Shown one piece after another: positions 50,328 through 58,572 of a stretch of DNA of 64,000 nt. The translations under genes were made by a program, and so were the position numbers. This DNA comes from Chelatococcus caeni (GTDB lineage: Bacteria; Pseudomonadota; Alphaproteobacteria; Rhizobiales; Beijerinckiaceae). The notes below the pieces were generated by a model. It worked only from the letters and a program-made list of their open reading frames with translations. It was not told the origin of the DNA and searched no databases. Where the stretch lies: the NCBI RefSeq assembly GCF_014196925.1, contig NZ_JACIEN010000001.1, forward strand, positions 744,001 through 808,000. Reading direction: 5' to 3'. Positions within the stretch are counted from its first letter, which is position 1. The number at the start of each line of letters is the position of its first letter.

Positions 50328-50699
50328 TCATAGGTGCGATCGGGGATGTGTCCCTTGGGAATCGACGTACTGCCGCGCGAGCGTCGCTTCGAAGCGCAAA
50401 GCCGCGGCTCGTTCAGCCTGACCCAGGCGCTCGAATTGCGCAGCCGCATCCTCGCGCTCCTCGATTTCCGAGACCAGGACGCGCCGGATCTCTTGGTCAC
50501 CCAGGGCGAGCCGCTCCACTTCCGCTGCGCCGCTCCAGAAATCTTCACCCGGCGCTGGGCCCGCGGCCGCGCGCGGCGCTTCGGCATTGTCGAGTGCCGC
50601 GACGAGATTTCGAAGCAATGCGATTTTCGGCCGATCCTTCTCCTTCAGGGCATGTCGCAGGTCGGCCCTCAGCCGGGTCTTCACAGACTCTGCGGTCAT
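50328..50699 (-). CDS. GatB/YqeY-domain protein (short form)
   Basis: 123 residues. The N-terminal helix MTAESVKTRLRADLRHALKE with DRPKIALLRNLVAALDNAEA is the YqeY start, and the C-terminal half (VLVSEIEEREDAAAQFERLG) is the compact version found in many proteobacteria, about 25 residues shorter than full YqeY. Proposed to interact with tRNA or GatB; its physiological role is not settled. Confidence 0.78.
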   Translation of the reverse strand: MTAESVKTRLRADLRHALKEKDRPKIALLRNLVAALDNAEAPRAAAGPAPGEDFWSGAAEVERLALGDQEIRRVLVSEIEEREDAAAQFERLGQAERAAALRFEATLARQYVDSQGTHPRSHL

Positions 50700-50774
50700 A
50701 ATATCCTCATTGCTCCCAATGTTGCGTTCAATAATTCCTCATCATATATAAATAGGGAATCATGAGGAGCTCCA

Positions 50775-51194
50775 ATGTCGAGCAAACTCGCTACGGTCGA
50801 GCAGGCCGCCGAAGAGCTTGGACTGCATCCCAAGACCGTGCTCCGCTATATTCGCGAGGGGCGCTTGTCGGCGACCAAGATCGGAAAGGCCTATCGCATC
50901 GATCGCGGCACGCTGGACGCGTTCGGCGGGGTCGTGCGGGGCCGTTCGGGTGCGGCCGATGTTCGCGCGACGTGCGTCGTCGAAATCGCTGACATCTCGC
51001 CCGAGGGAGCGGAGCGGACGGCATCGCTCCTCAATGCGGCCAGCATGACGGACGGGGCGCGGCCGGCGCCGTTGCATCTCAGTACGGCGTTCGACCCAAC
51101 GAGCCGCCATCTCAAGATCGTCCTTGTCGCAAGTCCATCGGACGCAGCGAAGCTGCTCGAGCTGGTGGATCTGCAGCTGCGTGCTCTCAAATGA
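50775..51194 (+). CDS. Excisionase/MerR-type helix-turn-helix protein
   Basis: 139 residues. The N-terminal 55 form an HTH_17 domain (VEQAAEELGLHPKTVLRYIR, then EGRLSATKIGKAYRIDRGTL). The C-terminal 75 residues are beta-rich and may bind a ligand (STAFDPTSRHLKIVLVASPS). The AT-rich stretch upstream (50725-50760) suggests its own promoter. The next gene, a hydrolase remnant, overlaps by four bases, a common pair in proteobacteria. Confidence 0.78.
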   Translation: MSSKLATVEQAAEELGLHPKTVLRYIREGRLSATKIGKAYRIDRGTLDAFGGVVRGRSGAADVRATCVVEIADISPEGAERTASLLNAASMTDGARPAPLHLSTAFDPTSRHLKIVLVASPSDAAKLLELVDLQLRALK

Positions 51195-51508
51195 CGGCCA
51201 CGTTCTATCGCAGCGACAAGGCTGCTGCCGAGATCGAGGCACTCTATCGAAAGGTCCTGGACCACTGGCCTGGCCCGAAGGAAGAGCGACGTTGGAAACG
51301 GAACGTCGGCGCCCTAAAGCGGTCATTGTGCCGTCGCCGGGCAACGGACATCGCTACACCCATGGTGCCAAGAGACACCGCACGAGACACCGCACGAGAC
51401 ACCGCTCGCCAGCAACGCATGCCCAAGGCGTCAAAGGCGGATCGATTTCGATCGCCATTAGGGCCAGCGATGAAGACGAAGTCGGCTTGCCGCGCGGCTG
51501 CAGGTTAA
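51191..51508 (+). pseudogene. Truncated alpha/beta hydrolase
   Basis: The first 35 residues (MTATFYRSDKAAAEIEALYR, then VLDHWPGPKEER) match the N-terminus of alpha/beta hydrolases encoded after this type of HTH gene. The sequence then loses homology; the nucleophile elbow and the rest of the 270-residue fold are missing. Three 12-bp tandem repeats (51372-51407) lie in the lost part. Confidence 0.5.
51372..51407 (+). repeat. Three tandem 12-bp repeats
   Basis: GAGACACCGCAC occurs three times in succession (51372-51383, 51384-51395, 51396-51407), the last with one change. It lies in the broken hydrolase gene and probably arose by slippage after inactivation. Confidence 0.75.
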
Positions 51509-51521
51509 AGAAAAGGCAAAA

Positions 51522-52685
51522 TTACAGAGACGGCTCTACCCGCCGAATGTCAGCCAATTTCTGCGCGCCGAGCATTCCCATCGTCGTCTGCAATTCCGCT
51601 GACAGCAGATCGAGCACCCGGGCGGCTCCCTCGGCGCCTCCCAGCGCGACGCCGTAAAGCGTGGCGCGACCGATCATGACACCACGAGCTCCCAGCGCCA
51701 GGAAGCGGGCAATGTCGGCTCCTCGTCGTACTCCGCTGTCCGCAAGAATTTCCAACCGGTCTCCGACGGCCTCTGCGATCCGCGGAAGAACCTCTGTCGG
51801 TCCCGGGGCGCAATCGAGATTGCGGGCGCCGTGGTTGGAGACCACGATGGCATCGACGCCATGGGAGCAGGCCGTCAGCGCGTCCTCGACGCGGAGCACC
51901 CCTTTCACGACGAGCTTGCCTCGCCAGCGTTGTCGCAGCAGGCGGACATCGTCCCAGGTTACGTCCTTCGCCAGGCTGACCTCGTCCGAGAGCGCCTCGC
52001 GGCCGAGCCGCGTGCGGAACTCCGCCGGATAATGTGCGTAGGTCGGAATTCCGGAAGTCGCCAGCGCGCGTAGCATGACCGCAACCGCCCATCGCGGATG
52101 CAGGGCGACATCGAGACCGGCCCGCCACGAGGCCTTGAGCGGGATTCCGAAGCCGTTCCGCAGGTTGTATTCGCGGTTCGGGCTGACTGCGGTATCTGCC
52201 GTCAGGACCAGCGTTTCCGCTCCCGCCGCCCAGGCCCGATCCAGCAGGTTCAGCGTCCGCCGGCGGTCTTTCCAGACATAGAGCTGAAACCAAAGATCAG
52301 CACCGGAGTCTGCCGCGATCCGTTCGATCGAGGTGATCGACTGCGTCGAAACGCAGAATGGAATGCCCGCGCGCGCCGCCGCCCGCGCGAGGGCGATTTC
52401 GCCGTCGTGCCAGACCAGTCCGGCCACCGCTGTCGGCGCGATGACGAGCGGCAAAGGCTGCCGCTTGCCGAGAAGCTCCGCTTCCGTCGACGTCCGGGCG
52501 ACATCGACGAGCACCGCCGGAGAGAGTGCGATGGCGTCGAGCCTGCGTCGATTGGCTAGAATCGAGACCTCGTCCTCGCAGCCGCGGTCGACATACTCGA
52601 ACAAGCCACGTGGTAGACGCCGCCGCGCAGCATTGCGGGCGTCCTCGACATTCAGGATGTGGGTGAAAGCGGAGAGTGCAGTCAT
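51522..52685 (-). CDS. FMN-dependent alpha-hydroxy acid dehydrogenase (LldD/mandelate dehydrogenase type)
   Basis: 387 residues. Active-site parts are visible: LFEYVDRGCEDEVS (Tyr), LWFQLYVWKD (Tyr), LVVKGVLRVEDA (Lys) and AIVVSNHGARNLDCAPGPTE (the catalytic His in N-H-G-x-R). It oxidises an L-2-hydroxy acid to a 2-oxo acid, passing electrons to quinone or oxygen. It is the last gene of a minus-strand operon with an amino-acid importer, an FAD-linked oxidase and a DapA-family lyase. Confidence 0.88.
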   Translation of the reverse strand: MTALSAFTHILNVEDARNAARRRLPRGLFEYVDRGCEDEVSILANRRRLDAIALSPAVLVDVARTSTEAELLGKRQPLPLVIAPTAVAGLVWHDGEIALARAAARAGIPFCVSTQSITSIERIAADSGADLWFQLYVWKDRRRTLNLLDRAWAAGAETLVLTADTAVSPNREYNLRNGFGIPLKASWRAGLDVALHPRWAVAVMLRALATSGIPTYAHYPAEFRTRLGREALSDEVSLAKDVTWDDVRLLRQRWRGKLVVKGVLRVEDALTACSHGVDAIVVSNHGARNLDCAPGPTEVLPRIAEAVGDRLEILADSGVRRGADIARFLALGARGVMIGRATLYGVALGGAEGAARVLDLLSAELQTTMGMLGAQKLADIRRVEPSL

Positions 52686-52717
52686 CGCTCCACACGGCCG
52701 GCACGAAATGACGCGGC

Positions 52718-53479
52718 TCAGCCGCGATTGTGGAAGTGGCTGAGGAAGATCCTGGTCGCCTCCTGCTTCGGCTGGCCGATGATCTCCCGCGCCGGGCCCT
52801 CCTCGACGATGACGCCGTCGCGCATGAAGACGACGCGGTCGGCGACCTCGCGGGCGAAGCCGATCTCGTGGGTGACGATGATCATGGTCATGCCTTCGGC
52901 GGCGAGATCGCGCATCACGCCGAGCACTTCGCCGACGAGCTCGGGGTCGAGCGCCGAGGTCGCCTCGTCGAAGAGCATGACCTCCGGTTCCATCGCCAGG
53001 GCGCGCGCGATGGCGACGCGCTGCTTCTGACCGCCCGAGAGCTTGTTCGGGAAGACGTCGACCTTGTCGCTCAGCCCGACCTTGGCGAGCAGCTTGCCGG
53101 CGAGCGCCTCGGCCTGTGGCTTGGGCAGCGCCTTCACCGAGACCGGGCCCTCCATCACGTTCTGGACGACGGTCATGTGCGGAAACAGGTTGAAATGCTG
53201 GAAGACCATGCCCGTATTCGAGCGGAAACGGGCCTGCTCGCGGGTGGCCGGCAGCTTCGATCCGTCGCCGAAGGCGAAGCTGTCCTTGCCGATGCGGATG
53301 CGCCCGCCATCGGGCATGACGAGCAGGTTGAGGCAGCGCAGCAGCGTCGACTTGCCGGAGCCGGACGGGCCGATCAGCGCCACGACCTGGCCGGGCTCGA
53401 CTTTGAGGTTGATGTCACGCAGCACCGCCAGCGCGCCGAAGCTCTTGCGCAGGCCGGAGACCTCGATCTTGTAGCTCAT
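52718..53479 (-). CDS. Amino-acid-type ABC transporter ATPase
   Basis: 253 residues: Walker [12 protein letters not shown]-loop [10 protein letters not shown], signature LSGGQKQRV, Walker [15 protein letters not shown] and [10 protein letters not shown]. It belongs to the importer with the following permease and binding protein and lies 12 bases after the permease gene. Confidence 0.92.
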   Translation of the reverse strand: MSYKIEVSGLRKSFGALAVLRDINLKVEPGQVVALIGPSGSGKSTLLRCLNLLVMPDGGRIRIGKDSFAFGDGSKLPATREQARFRSNTGMVFQHFNLFPHMTVVQNVMEGPVSVKALPKPQAEALAGKLLAKVGLSDKVDVFPNKLSGGQKQRVAIARALAMEPEVMLFDEATSALDPELVGEVLGVMRDLAAEGMTMIIVTHEIGFAREVADRVVFMRDGVIVEEGPAREIIGQPKQEATRIFLSHFHNRG

Positions 53480-53491
53480 CGCCTTACGCCC

Positions 53492-54157
53492 TCAATTGCT
53501 CTGGGCGAGCCGCTTCTCGGCTCCTTTGACGATCGCCGTCAGCGGCAGCAGCACGACGACGTAGATCGCTGCGATCACCGTGTAGACCTCGAGCGCGCGA
53601 TAGGTGTCCATCGCCGCCACCTGGCCCTGATAGAGCAGATCCGGCACCGCCAGCACCGAGACGAGCGAGGTGTTCTTGAACTGGATGATCGACTGGTTCA
53701 TCAGCGGCGGGATCATCCGCTTGATCGCCTGCGGCAGCACGATGCGGCGCATCACCCGTGCGGGCGTCATTCCGAGCGCGAGCCCCGCTTCGCTTTGCCC
53801 CGGCTCGATCGAGACGATGCCGCCGCGAATGACCTCCGCATAGAAGGAGCCGCCATAGAGCGTCAGCGTCACGATCGAGGCGGTGATCGCATCCAGCTTG
53901 ATCCCGGTCAGGATCGGCAGGGCGTAGTAGAACCACAGCAGCAGCACGAGCAACGGGGTCAGCCGGAACATCTCGATATAGGCCCAGGACAGCCAGCGTA
54001 GCGTAGGCGAGCGCGAGAGTTGCGCGATGCCGGCGATCAGACCGACGATCAGCCCAAGCAGCACGACCGCGATCGTAATACCGATCGTGACGCCGGTTCC
54101 CGTCAGGAAGATCCAGCGATAGCTCCAGACGATGTCGAAATTCCAAGTATAGGACAT
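53492..54157 (-). CDS. Amino-acid-type ABC permease
   Basis: 221 residues from the ATG at 54157 (MSYTWNFDIVWSYRWIFLTG). Helices GITIAVVLLGLIVGLIAGIA and MFRLTPLLVLLLWFYYALPI; EAA loop EAGLALGMTPARVMRRIVLP. It is the only permease gene in this operon, so the channel may be a homodimer. The gap to the binding-protein gene holds a strong hairpin. Confidence 0.9.
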   Translation of the reverse strand: MSYTWNFDIVWSYRWIFLTGTGVTIGITIAVVLLGLIVGLIAGIAQLSRSPTLRWLSWAYIEMFRLTPLLVLLLWFYYALPILTGIKLDAITASIVTLTLYGGSFYAEVIRGGIVSIEPGQSEAGLALGMTPARVMRRIVLPQAIKRMIPPLMNQSIIQFKNTSLVSVLAVPDLLYQGQVAAMDTYRALEVYTVIAAIYVVVLLPLTAIVKGAEKRLAQSN

Positions 54158-54216
54158 GCTGAACCCTGCCTGCGCGTGGCGCGGCCTTTCAGACGAAAGT
54201 CGATCGAACTTGGCGC

Positions 54217-54257
54217 GCCAGCTTCCCGCCATGCGGGAAGCTGGCGGGAAGCTGGCC
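54217..54257 (-). promoter_or_regulatory. Intercistronic stem-loop between binding protein and permease genes
   Basis: GCCAGCTTCCCGC (54217-54229) and GCGGGAAGCTGGC (54233-54245) form a perfect 13-bp stem with a CAT loop; a second copy of the 3' arm (GGGAAGCTGGC) follows at 54246-54256. Its place directly after the binding-protein stop fits the known role of such structures in stabilising the binding-protein mRNA so that it exceeds the permease. Confidence 0.7.
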
Positions 54258-54262
54258 GGTCC

Positions 54263-55111
54263 TCAGAGAGTAATACCCGCCGGGATGTCTTCAGAGGTGA
54301 CGCCAACCTGTTCCAGGCTTTCGACGACCGCGCTGCGGACGAGACCGAGGCCGCGCGCGTAGACGATCCAGGTGTTGACGAAATCCCGCCAGGTCTTGTC
54401 CGATTCACGGCGGAAGGCCGCGTTCGAGGTTGAGCCGAAGAAGGGCTGGGGCACGACCACCTTGCCGAGTCCGGGGTCGGCCTTCACTGCGCGCACGCCG
54501 CCCATCCAGAAGATGCATTGGGCGTCAACACGACCGGTGCGCAGCGCCAGCATGGCTTCGTTGATCGTCTTGAAGCGGCTGATCTGCGCCGTGGGGCATA
54601 GGAGCGTCGCAATCTGGTCATGGGCTGAGCCGACATCGACCGAGATTTTCACGTCCGGCCTATTCATGTCGGCCCAGTTCTGCGGCTCGAAGCCGGGCTT
54701 GGCGATGACGACCAGCGCGCTGTCATAGGCGCCGACCGAGAAATCGACGGCCATGGCGCGCTTCGGTGTGGGATTGAGGCCGAACATGATGTCGATCTTG
54801 TCGGCCTGAAGGTCGAGCACCGCATTGCCCCAGGTGGTTTCCACCAGCTCGAGCTCGACCTCCATGTCCTTCGCGAGCGCAGAGCCGATCGTGTAGAAAT
54901 GGCCGCTCCACTTGCCCGAGGCGGGGTCCTTGACGAACCATGGCGCGCTCGAGGTCACGGCGCCTAGCCGGAGCTTCTTGTTGGTGATGATGCGGTCGAA
55001 CGTATTTTTTCCCGCGGTCTGTGCGCTTGCCCCGTTGGAGGCCAGCGCGAATGCGCCGGCGGCCACCGCGCCAGCACCGATGAGGCCTGCCAGATCCCTG
55101 CGTGTCGTCAT
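54263..55111 (-). CDS. Periplasmic amino-acid-type binding protein
   Basis: 282 residues with a possible Tat-like signal (MTTRRDLAGLIGAGAVAAGA, cleavage near ASAQ). SBP_bac_3 features: NKKLRLGAVTSSAPWFVKDP, DIMFGLNPTPKRAMAVDFS and VDAQCIFWMGGVRAVK. GGGAG precedes the ATG. The gene lies 128 bases after the FAD-oxidase gene, and this gap could hold a secondary promoter. Confidence 0.88.
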   Translation of the reverse strand: MTTRRDLAGLIGAGAVAAGAFALASNGASAQTAGKNTFDRIITNKKLRLGAVTSSAPWFVKDPASGKWSGHFYTIGSALAKDMEVELELVETTWGNAVLDLQADKIDIMFGLNPTPKRAMAVDFSVGAYDSALVVIAKPGFEPQNWADMNRPDVKISVDVGSAHDQIATLLCPTAQISRFKTINEAMLALRTGRVDAQCIFWMGGVRAVKADPGLGKVVVPQPFFGSTSNAAFRRESDKTWRDFVNTWIVYARGLGLVRSAVVESLEQVGVTSEDIPAGITL

Positions 55112-55239
55112 TTATTCTTCTCCCGGCGTTATGGGGCGAACCCCGTCATGGTTGGTGAGCCAGGCTCCCGCTTCCCCTGCGGGCATCCGAGACCTTCCGC
55201 CCCTCACCGAAGGCGGCAGCGGATTTTTCCGTCGTTCTT

Positions 55240-56667
55240 TCAGCTGTGTTCGGGTGCCAGCAGCACGCCCGGATTCATCAGGTTCTGCGGATCGAACAGC
55301 GCCTTGACCTTGATCATCAGCTCGTAGCGAAGCGGATCGGCAAGACGCTCCAGCTCTTCGGTGAGCTTGCGGCCCACGCCGTGCTCGGCACTGAAGGTGC
55401 CGCCGAAGTGAGCCGCGACATCGTGGATTGCCCGCTCGACCTCCAGCGCAAAGCCTTCCGGATCGGGCAGCGCCGCCCAGAAGGCGTGGGTGAACATCAG
55501 GATGTAGTGCACGTTGCCATCGCCGAGATGGCAGACAACTTCGCTATACGCGTCCGGAAACAGCTTCGCCGCCACCTCGTCTGCGGCCTTGATGAAGGGC
55601 GCGACTTCGGAGGAGCGCACTGCGACGTCATGCGTGATACTGGCGCCTTCCTTCTTGTTGGCCTCGGAGACCGAGTGGCGAATGTGCCAGAACTCGGCGG
55701 CCTGCTGCTCCGAGGTGGCGATCACGGCGTCGAGCAGTTCGCCCTGCTCCAGCGCCGCGCCCAGCACCTCCTCGAGGATGTCGCGCAGACCCGTCGTCGC
55801 ATCCTCGCTGCCAAGCTCGATCAGGACCGACCAGGCGGGGATCTCGGCGAAGGGGAAGCGCGCACGTTCGGCATGCTTGCGCACCAGCGCGAATTGCGAG
55901 GCCGAGACCAGCTCGAAAGCCTGGATATAGGAACCCGCTCGATCCTGCAGCGCTGCCAGCAATGCAACCGCATCGGCCGGATCGGCGGCAGCCACCCAGG
56001 CATGGGCTGTGTTCGGGGTCTGCGGGTGTAGCCGCAGTGCCGCGCCCGTGATGACCCCGAGCGAACCTTCCGCGCCGATGAAGAGATGGCGCAGCATATA
56101 GCCCGTATTGTCCTTGCGCAGCGCGGTGAGATCGCTGAGCACGCGACCATCGGCCAGGACCACCTCCAGGCCGGCCACGAGATCCCGCATCGGACCGTAG
56201 CGAACAACGCCGGTGCCGCCGGCATTGGTCGAGATCAAGCCACCGATTTGGGCGCTACCCTCGCTGCCGAGATGCAGCGGGAACTGTCGCCCAGCCTCGG
56301 CCGCGGCATTGTGGAGATCGCCAAGCACAACGCCGGCATCGACAGTCGCGATGCCGGATGCGCGGTCGATGCCGCGGATGCGGTTCATGCGCCTCAGCGA
56401 GAGCATGATGCCGGGCTTGCCGGGACGATTGCTCTCTGGCACCGCACCAAAGCAAAGGCCGGTATTGCCACCGACCGGAAAGATTGGCTGCTCTTGCGCT
56501 GCGCACAGCGCGACGACGGCGGAAACCTCGGCTGTCGACGTCGGCTGGACCACGGCCAGCGTAGACCCTCGCCGGCGTTGGCGCCAATCGACCAGATAAG
56601 GCTCCATCTCGGCCGGGTCAGTGACCAGGCCCTTGTCGCCGACGATGGCGCGAAGCGCGTTGAGCAC
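55240..56667 (-). CDS. FAD-binding oxidase, D-2-hydroxy-acid dehydrogenase type
   Basis: 475 residues starting at a GTG with GAGGAG upstream. FAD_binding_4 parts: IFPVGGNTGLCFGAVPESN, LGSEGSAQIGGLISTNAGGT, LFIGAEGSLGVITGAALRLH; then CHLGDGNVHYILMF and FSAEHGVGRKL. It is a homologue of the gene at 46860-48299. It starts 11 bases after the DapA-family gene. Together they suggest oxidation of a hydroxy acid and cleavage of a 2-oxo acid. Confidence 0.9.
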   Translation of the reverse strand: MLNALRAIVGDKGLVTDPAEMEPYLVDWRQRRRGSTLAVVQPTSTAEVSAVVALCAAQEQPIFPVGGNTGLCFGAVPESNRPGKPGIMLSLRRMNRIRGIDRASGIATVDAGVVLGDLHNAAAEAGRQFPLHLGSEGSAQIGGLISTNAGGTGVVRYGPMRDLVAGLEVVLADGRVLSDLTALRKDNTGYMLRHLFIGAEGSLGVITGAALRLHPQTPNTAHAWVAAADPADAVALLAALQDRAGSYIQAFELVSASQFALVRKHAERARFPFAEIPAWSVLIELGSEDATTGLRDILEEVLGAALEQGELLDAVIATSEQQAAEFWHIRHSVSEANKKEGASITHDVAVRSSEVAPFIKAADEVAAKLFPDAYSEVVCHLGDGNVHYILMFTHAFWAALPDPEGFALEVERAIHDVAAHFGGTFSAEHGVGRKLTEELERLADPLRYELMIKVKALFDPQNLMNPGVLLAPEHS

Positions 56668-56678
56668 GGTCGCTCTCC

Positions 56679-57578
56679 TCAGGCGAGGCTGATGGCTTTG
56701 GCCTGCGCCGCAGCGACCTTGAGCTTGGCCATCGTCTGGTCGCTGGGGCCTGTCAATGGCAGGCGTACTCCGCCGACCGGCATGCCAGCCAGGGCCATGT
56801 ATTCCTTCAGCGGTCCGGGATTGGTCTCGACATAAATAGAGTCGACGACCGGATCGACCTTATCCTGCAGCTTCAGGGCCGCCTTGAGCTCGCCCTGGCG
56901 GGCCAGCTCGAAAATCTCGATCCAGATCTTCGGATAGATCGTGGCAGAGGCCAGCACGCCGCCGCGCGCGCCGAGCGCGACATGGGTTGCGAAGAGAGGC
57001 TCCTCGCCGGACAGGATCGCGATCTTGTCACCGGTGTATTTCACCGTCCGGATGAAGTCCGGCATGTCGTAGGAGGAATACTTCATGCCGATGATCGAAC
57101 CGTCCTCGGCCATGGCCTGGACGGTGTCGGCAAAAGCCGCAACCGTTGTTCGGCGCGGGATCTGATAGAGCATGACGGGAAGGTCGAGCGCATCACGATA
57201 GCGCCGAAAATAAGCGCGCATCCCGTCCTGGGTTCCTGGCGCATAATAGGGCGTGACCGTCATGACCGCGGCGGCGCCAGCGGCGGCGAAGTCGCGTCCA
57301 GCCTCCAGAGCATCCTCGAAACCAGTCGAGAGCACGCCCGGAATGACCGGCTTGCCATCGGCCGCTTCGACGCAGGCTGCGACGATCTTACGACGCTCGT
57401 CGCGTGAAAAGGCGGGATACTCGCCGGTGCCGCCGATGGGCACAATGCCCGCCGCTCCAGCATCGAGCTGGAAGCGGACGAGCCGGTGCAGCGCCTTTAC
57501 GTCAACAGCGCCGTCGCCGGTCAGCGGCGTGACGATCGCGGTGTAGAGGCCGTTCAACTGGTCGTGCGTAAGCGTCAT
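56679..57578 (-). CDS. DapA-family dihydrodipicolinate synthase/aldolase-like protein
   Basis: 299 residues from the ATG at 57578. The GGTGE loop (PIGGTGEYPAF), the catalytic Tyr (PVMLYQIPRRT) and the Schiff-base Lys (IIGMKYSSYDMP) are all present, so unlike the paralogue at 48312-49244 it has the standard active site. First gene of the minus-strand operon, divergent from the XRE-cupin regulator. The substrate is not predictable beyond a 2-oxo acid. Confidence 0.88.
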   Translation of the reverse strand: MTLTHDQLNGLYTAIVTPLTGDGAVDVKALHRLVRFQLDAGAAGIVPIGGTGEYPAFSRDERRKIVAACVEAADGKPVIPGVLSTGFEDALEAGRDFAAAGAAAVMTVTPYYAPGTQDGMRAYFRRYRDALDLPVMLYQIPRRTTVAAFADTVQAMAEDGSIIGMKYSSYDMPDFIRTVKYTGDKIAILSGEEPLFATHVALGARGGVLASATIYPKIWIEIFELARQGELKAALKLQDKVDPVVDSIYVETNPGPLKEYMALAGMPVGGVRLPLTGPSDQTMAKLKVAAAQAKAISLA

Positions 57579-57711
57579 GTGAACCATCCCTGCCGCGTTC
57601 GACCGCCACGCTCGGCCCTTCGCCGAGCACGCGCGGTTCACTGCCGGCGCATCGTTGGGATTGAAGCCTCTTTCACATAGGAGATCATGTCAACAAAAAG
57701 CTATAAAAATG

Positions 57712-57721
57712 TCGTATACGA
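57712..57721. promoter_or_regulatory. Palindrome in the dapA-like/regulator divergent promoter
   Basis: TCGTATACGA is a perfect 10-bp palindrome preceded by TG, giving TGTCGTATACGA. The first six bases match the TGTCGT of the repeats at 58487-58518, so one regulator may bind both regions. Confidence 0.42.
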
Positions 57722-57812
57722 TAATTACAGACCGGTGATCGCGATCGATCTCTTTTCATGCCCTCGCTGGGCGCTTATGACAGAAGCTTGGACGACGCGG
57801 CGGAGAAACGGC

Positions 57813-58451
57813 ATGCCGGAACTTTCATGGGCGGAGCAGACTGACGCCAACGAACCGCCAGAGGCGGGCCGTGGCGCCGACGAGCAGGGCGTCGACATCG
57901 GCGCCCGTCTGCTAAAGTTACGCAAGAGTCGGCGTCTGACGCTGCAAGACGTCAGCGCGCTCACGGGCGTCTCCGCTTCGGCTTTCTCGAAGATCGAGAG
58001 AAACGAACTGTCTCCGACCATTTCCACGATGCAGCGCATTGCGCAGGGGCTCGAAGTCGAGCTGGCGACCCTGCTATCCAGTGAAGAAAACGGGACTGCG
58101 CCCGGTTTCCCGGGACGGCGGAGCATCAGCCGCGCCGGGAGCGGAAGCAAGCATGCGACAGGCACGTGCAACAACGTGCTGCTCTGTGCCGACCTCAAGA
58201 ACAAGCGCGCGACTCCGATCCTGACCACCGTGACGGCGCGCTCACCGGATGAATATGCAGCCTGGGCGAAATCCGAGGCAGAAATCTTCGTGATGGTGCT
58301 GGAAGGTACGCTTGTCGTGCACAGCCGGCTGTACGAGCCGCTCGAGCTAAACAAGGGGGACTCAGTCTATTACGACGCCACGACCGAGCACACCTGGACC
58401 TCCAAGGGCGAAACCAACGCTGTCGTCCTGTGGGTGCTGGTCGACCTGTAG
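57813..58451 (+). CDS. XRE-family regulator with C-terminal cupin domain
   Basis: 212 residues from the ATG at 57813, which has GCGGAG seven bases upstream; in-frame ATGs at 57687 and 57777 lack one. The HTH (RKSRRLTLQDVSALTGVSAS, AFSKIERNELSPTISTMQRI) lies at about residues 35-90, and the cupin (EIFVMVLEGTLVVHSRLYEP, LELNKGDSVYYDATTEHTWT) at 140-212 would sense a small molecule. It lies between a divergent DapA operon and a co-directional importer operon, and probably regulates one or both. Confidence 0.86.
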   Translation: MPELSWAEQTDANEPPEAGRGADEQGVDIGARLLKLRKSRRLTLQDVSALTGVSASAFSKIERNELSPTISTMQRIAQGLEVELATLLSSEENGTAPGFPGRRSISRAGSGSKHATGTCNNVLLCADLKNKRATPILTTVTARSPDEYAAWAKSEAEIFVMVLEGTLVVHSRLYEPLELNKGDSVYYDATTEHTWTSKGETNAVVLWVLVDL

Positions 58452-58486
58452 CCCGCCCGCCGGAGCCACGGGCTTCCGAAGAAATA

Positions 58487-58518
58487 TGTCGTTTCAGAAA
58501 ATTTCTGTCGTTTCAGAA
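58487..58518. promoter_or_regulatory. Direct and inverted repeats before the importer operon
   Basis: TGTCGTTTCAGAA occurs twice (58487-58499 and 58506-58518), spaced 19 bp. Between them CAGAAA-A-TTTCTG forms a perfect palindrome (58495-58507). The block lies 55-86 bases upstream of the ATPase ATG and directly follows the regulator gene. Confidence 0.6.
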
Positions 58519-58572
58519 TTTTATTGTTGCCTGCGAGAAAACTTGGGTTAGCCTCTCGATCAGAGAGGGACC

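Noticed and set aside
51372-51407. CRISPR-like array
   Set aside because: The three 12-bp units are directly adjacent without spacers and no cas gene is present.
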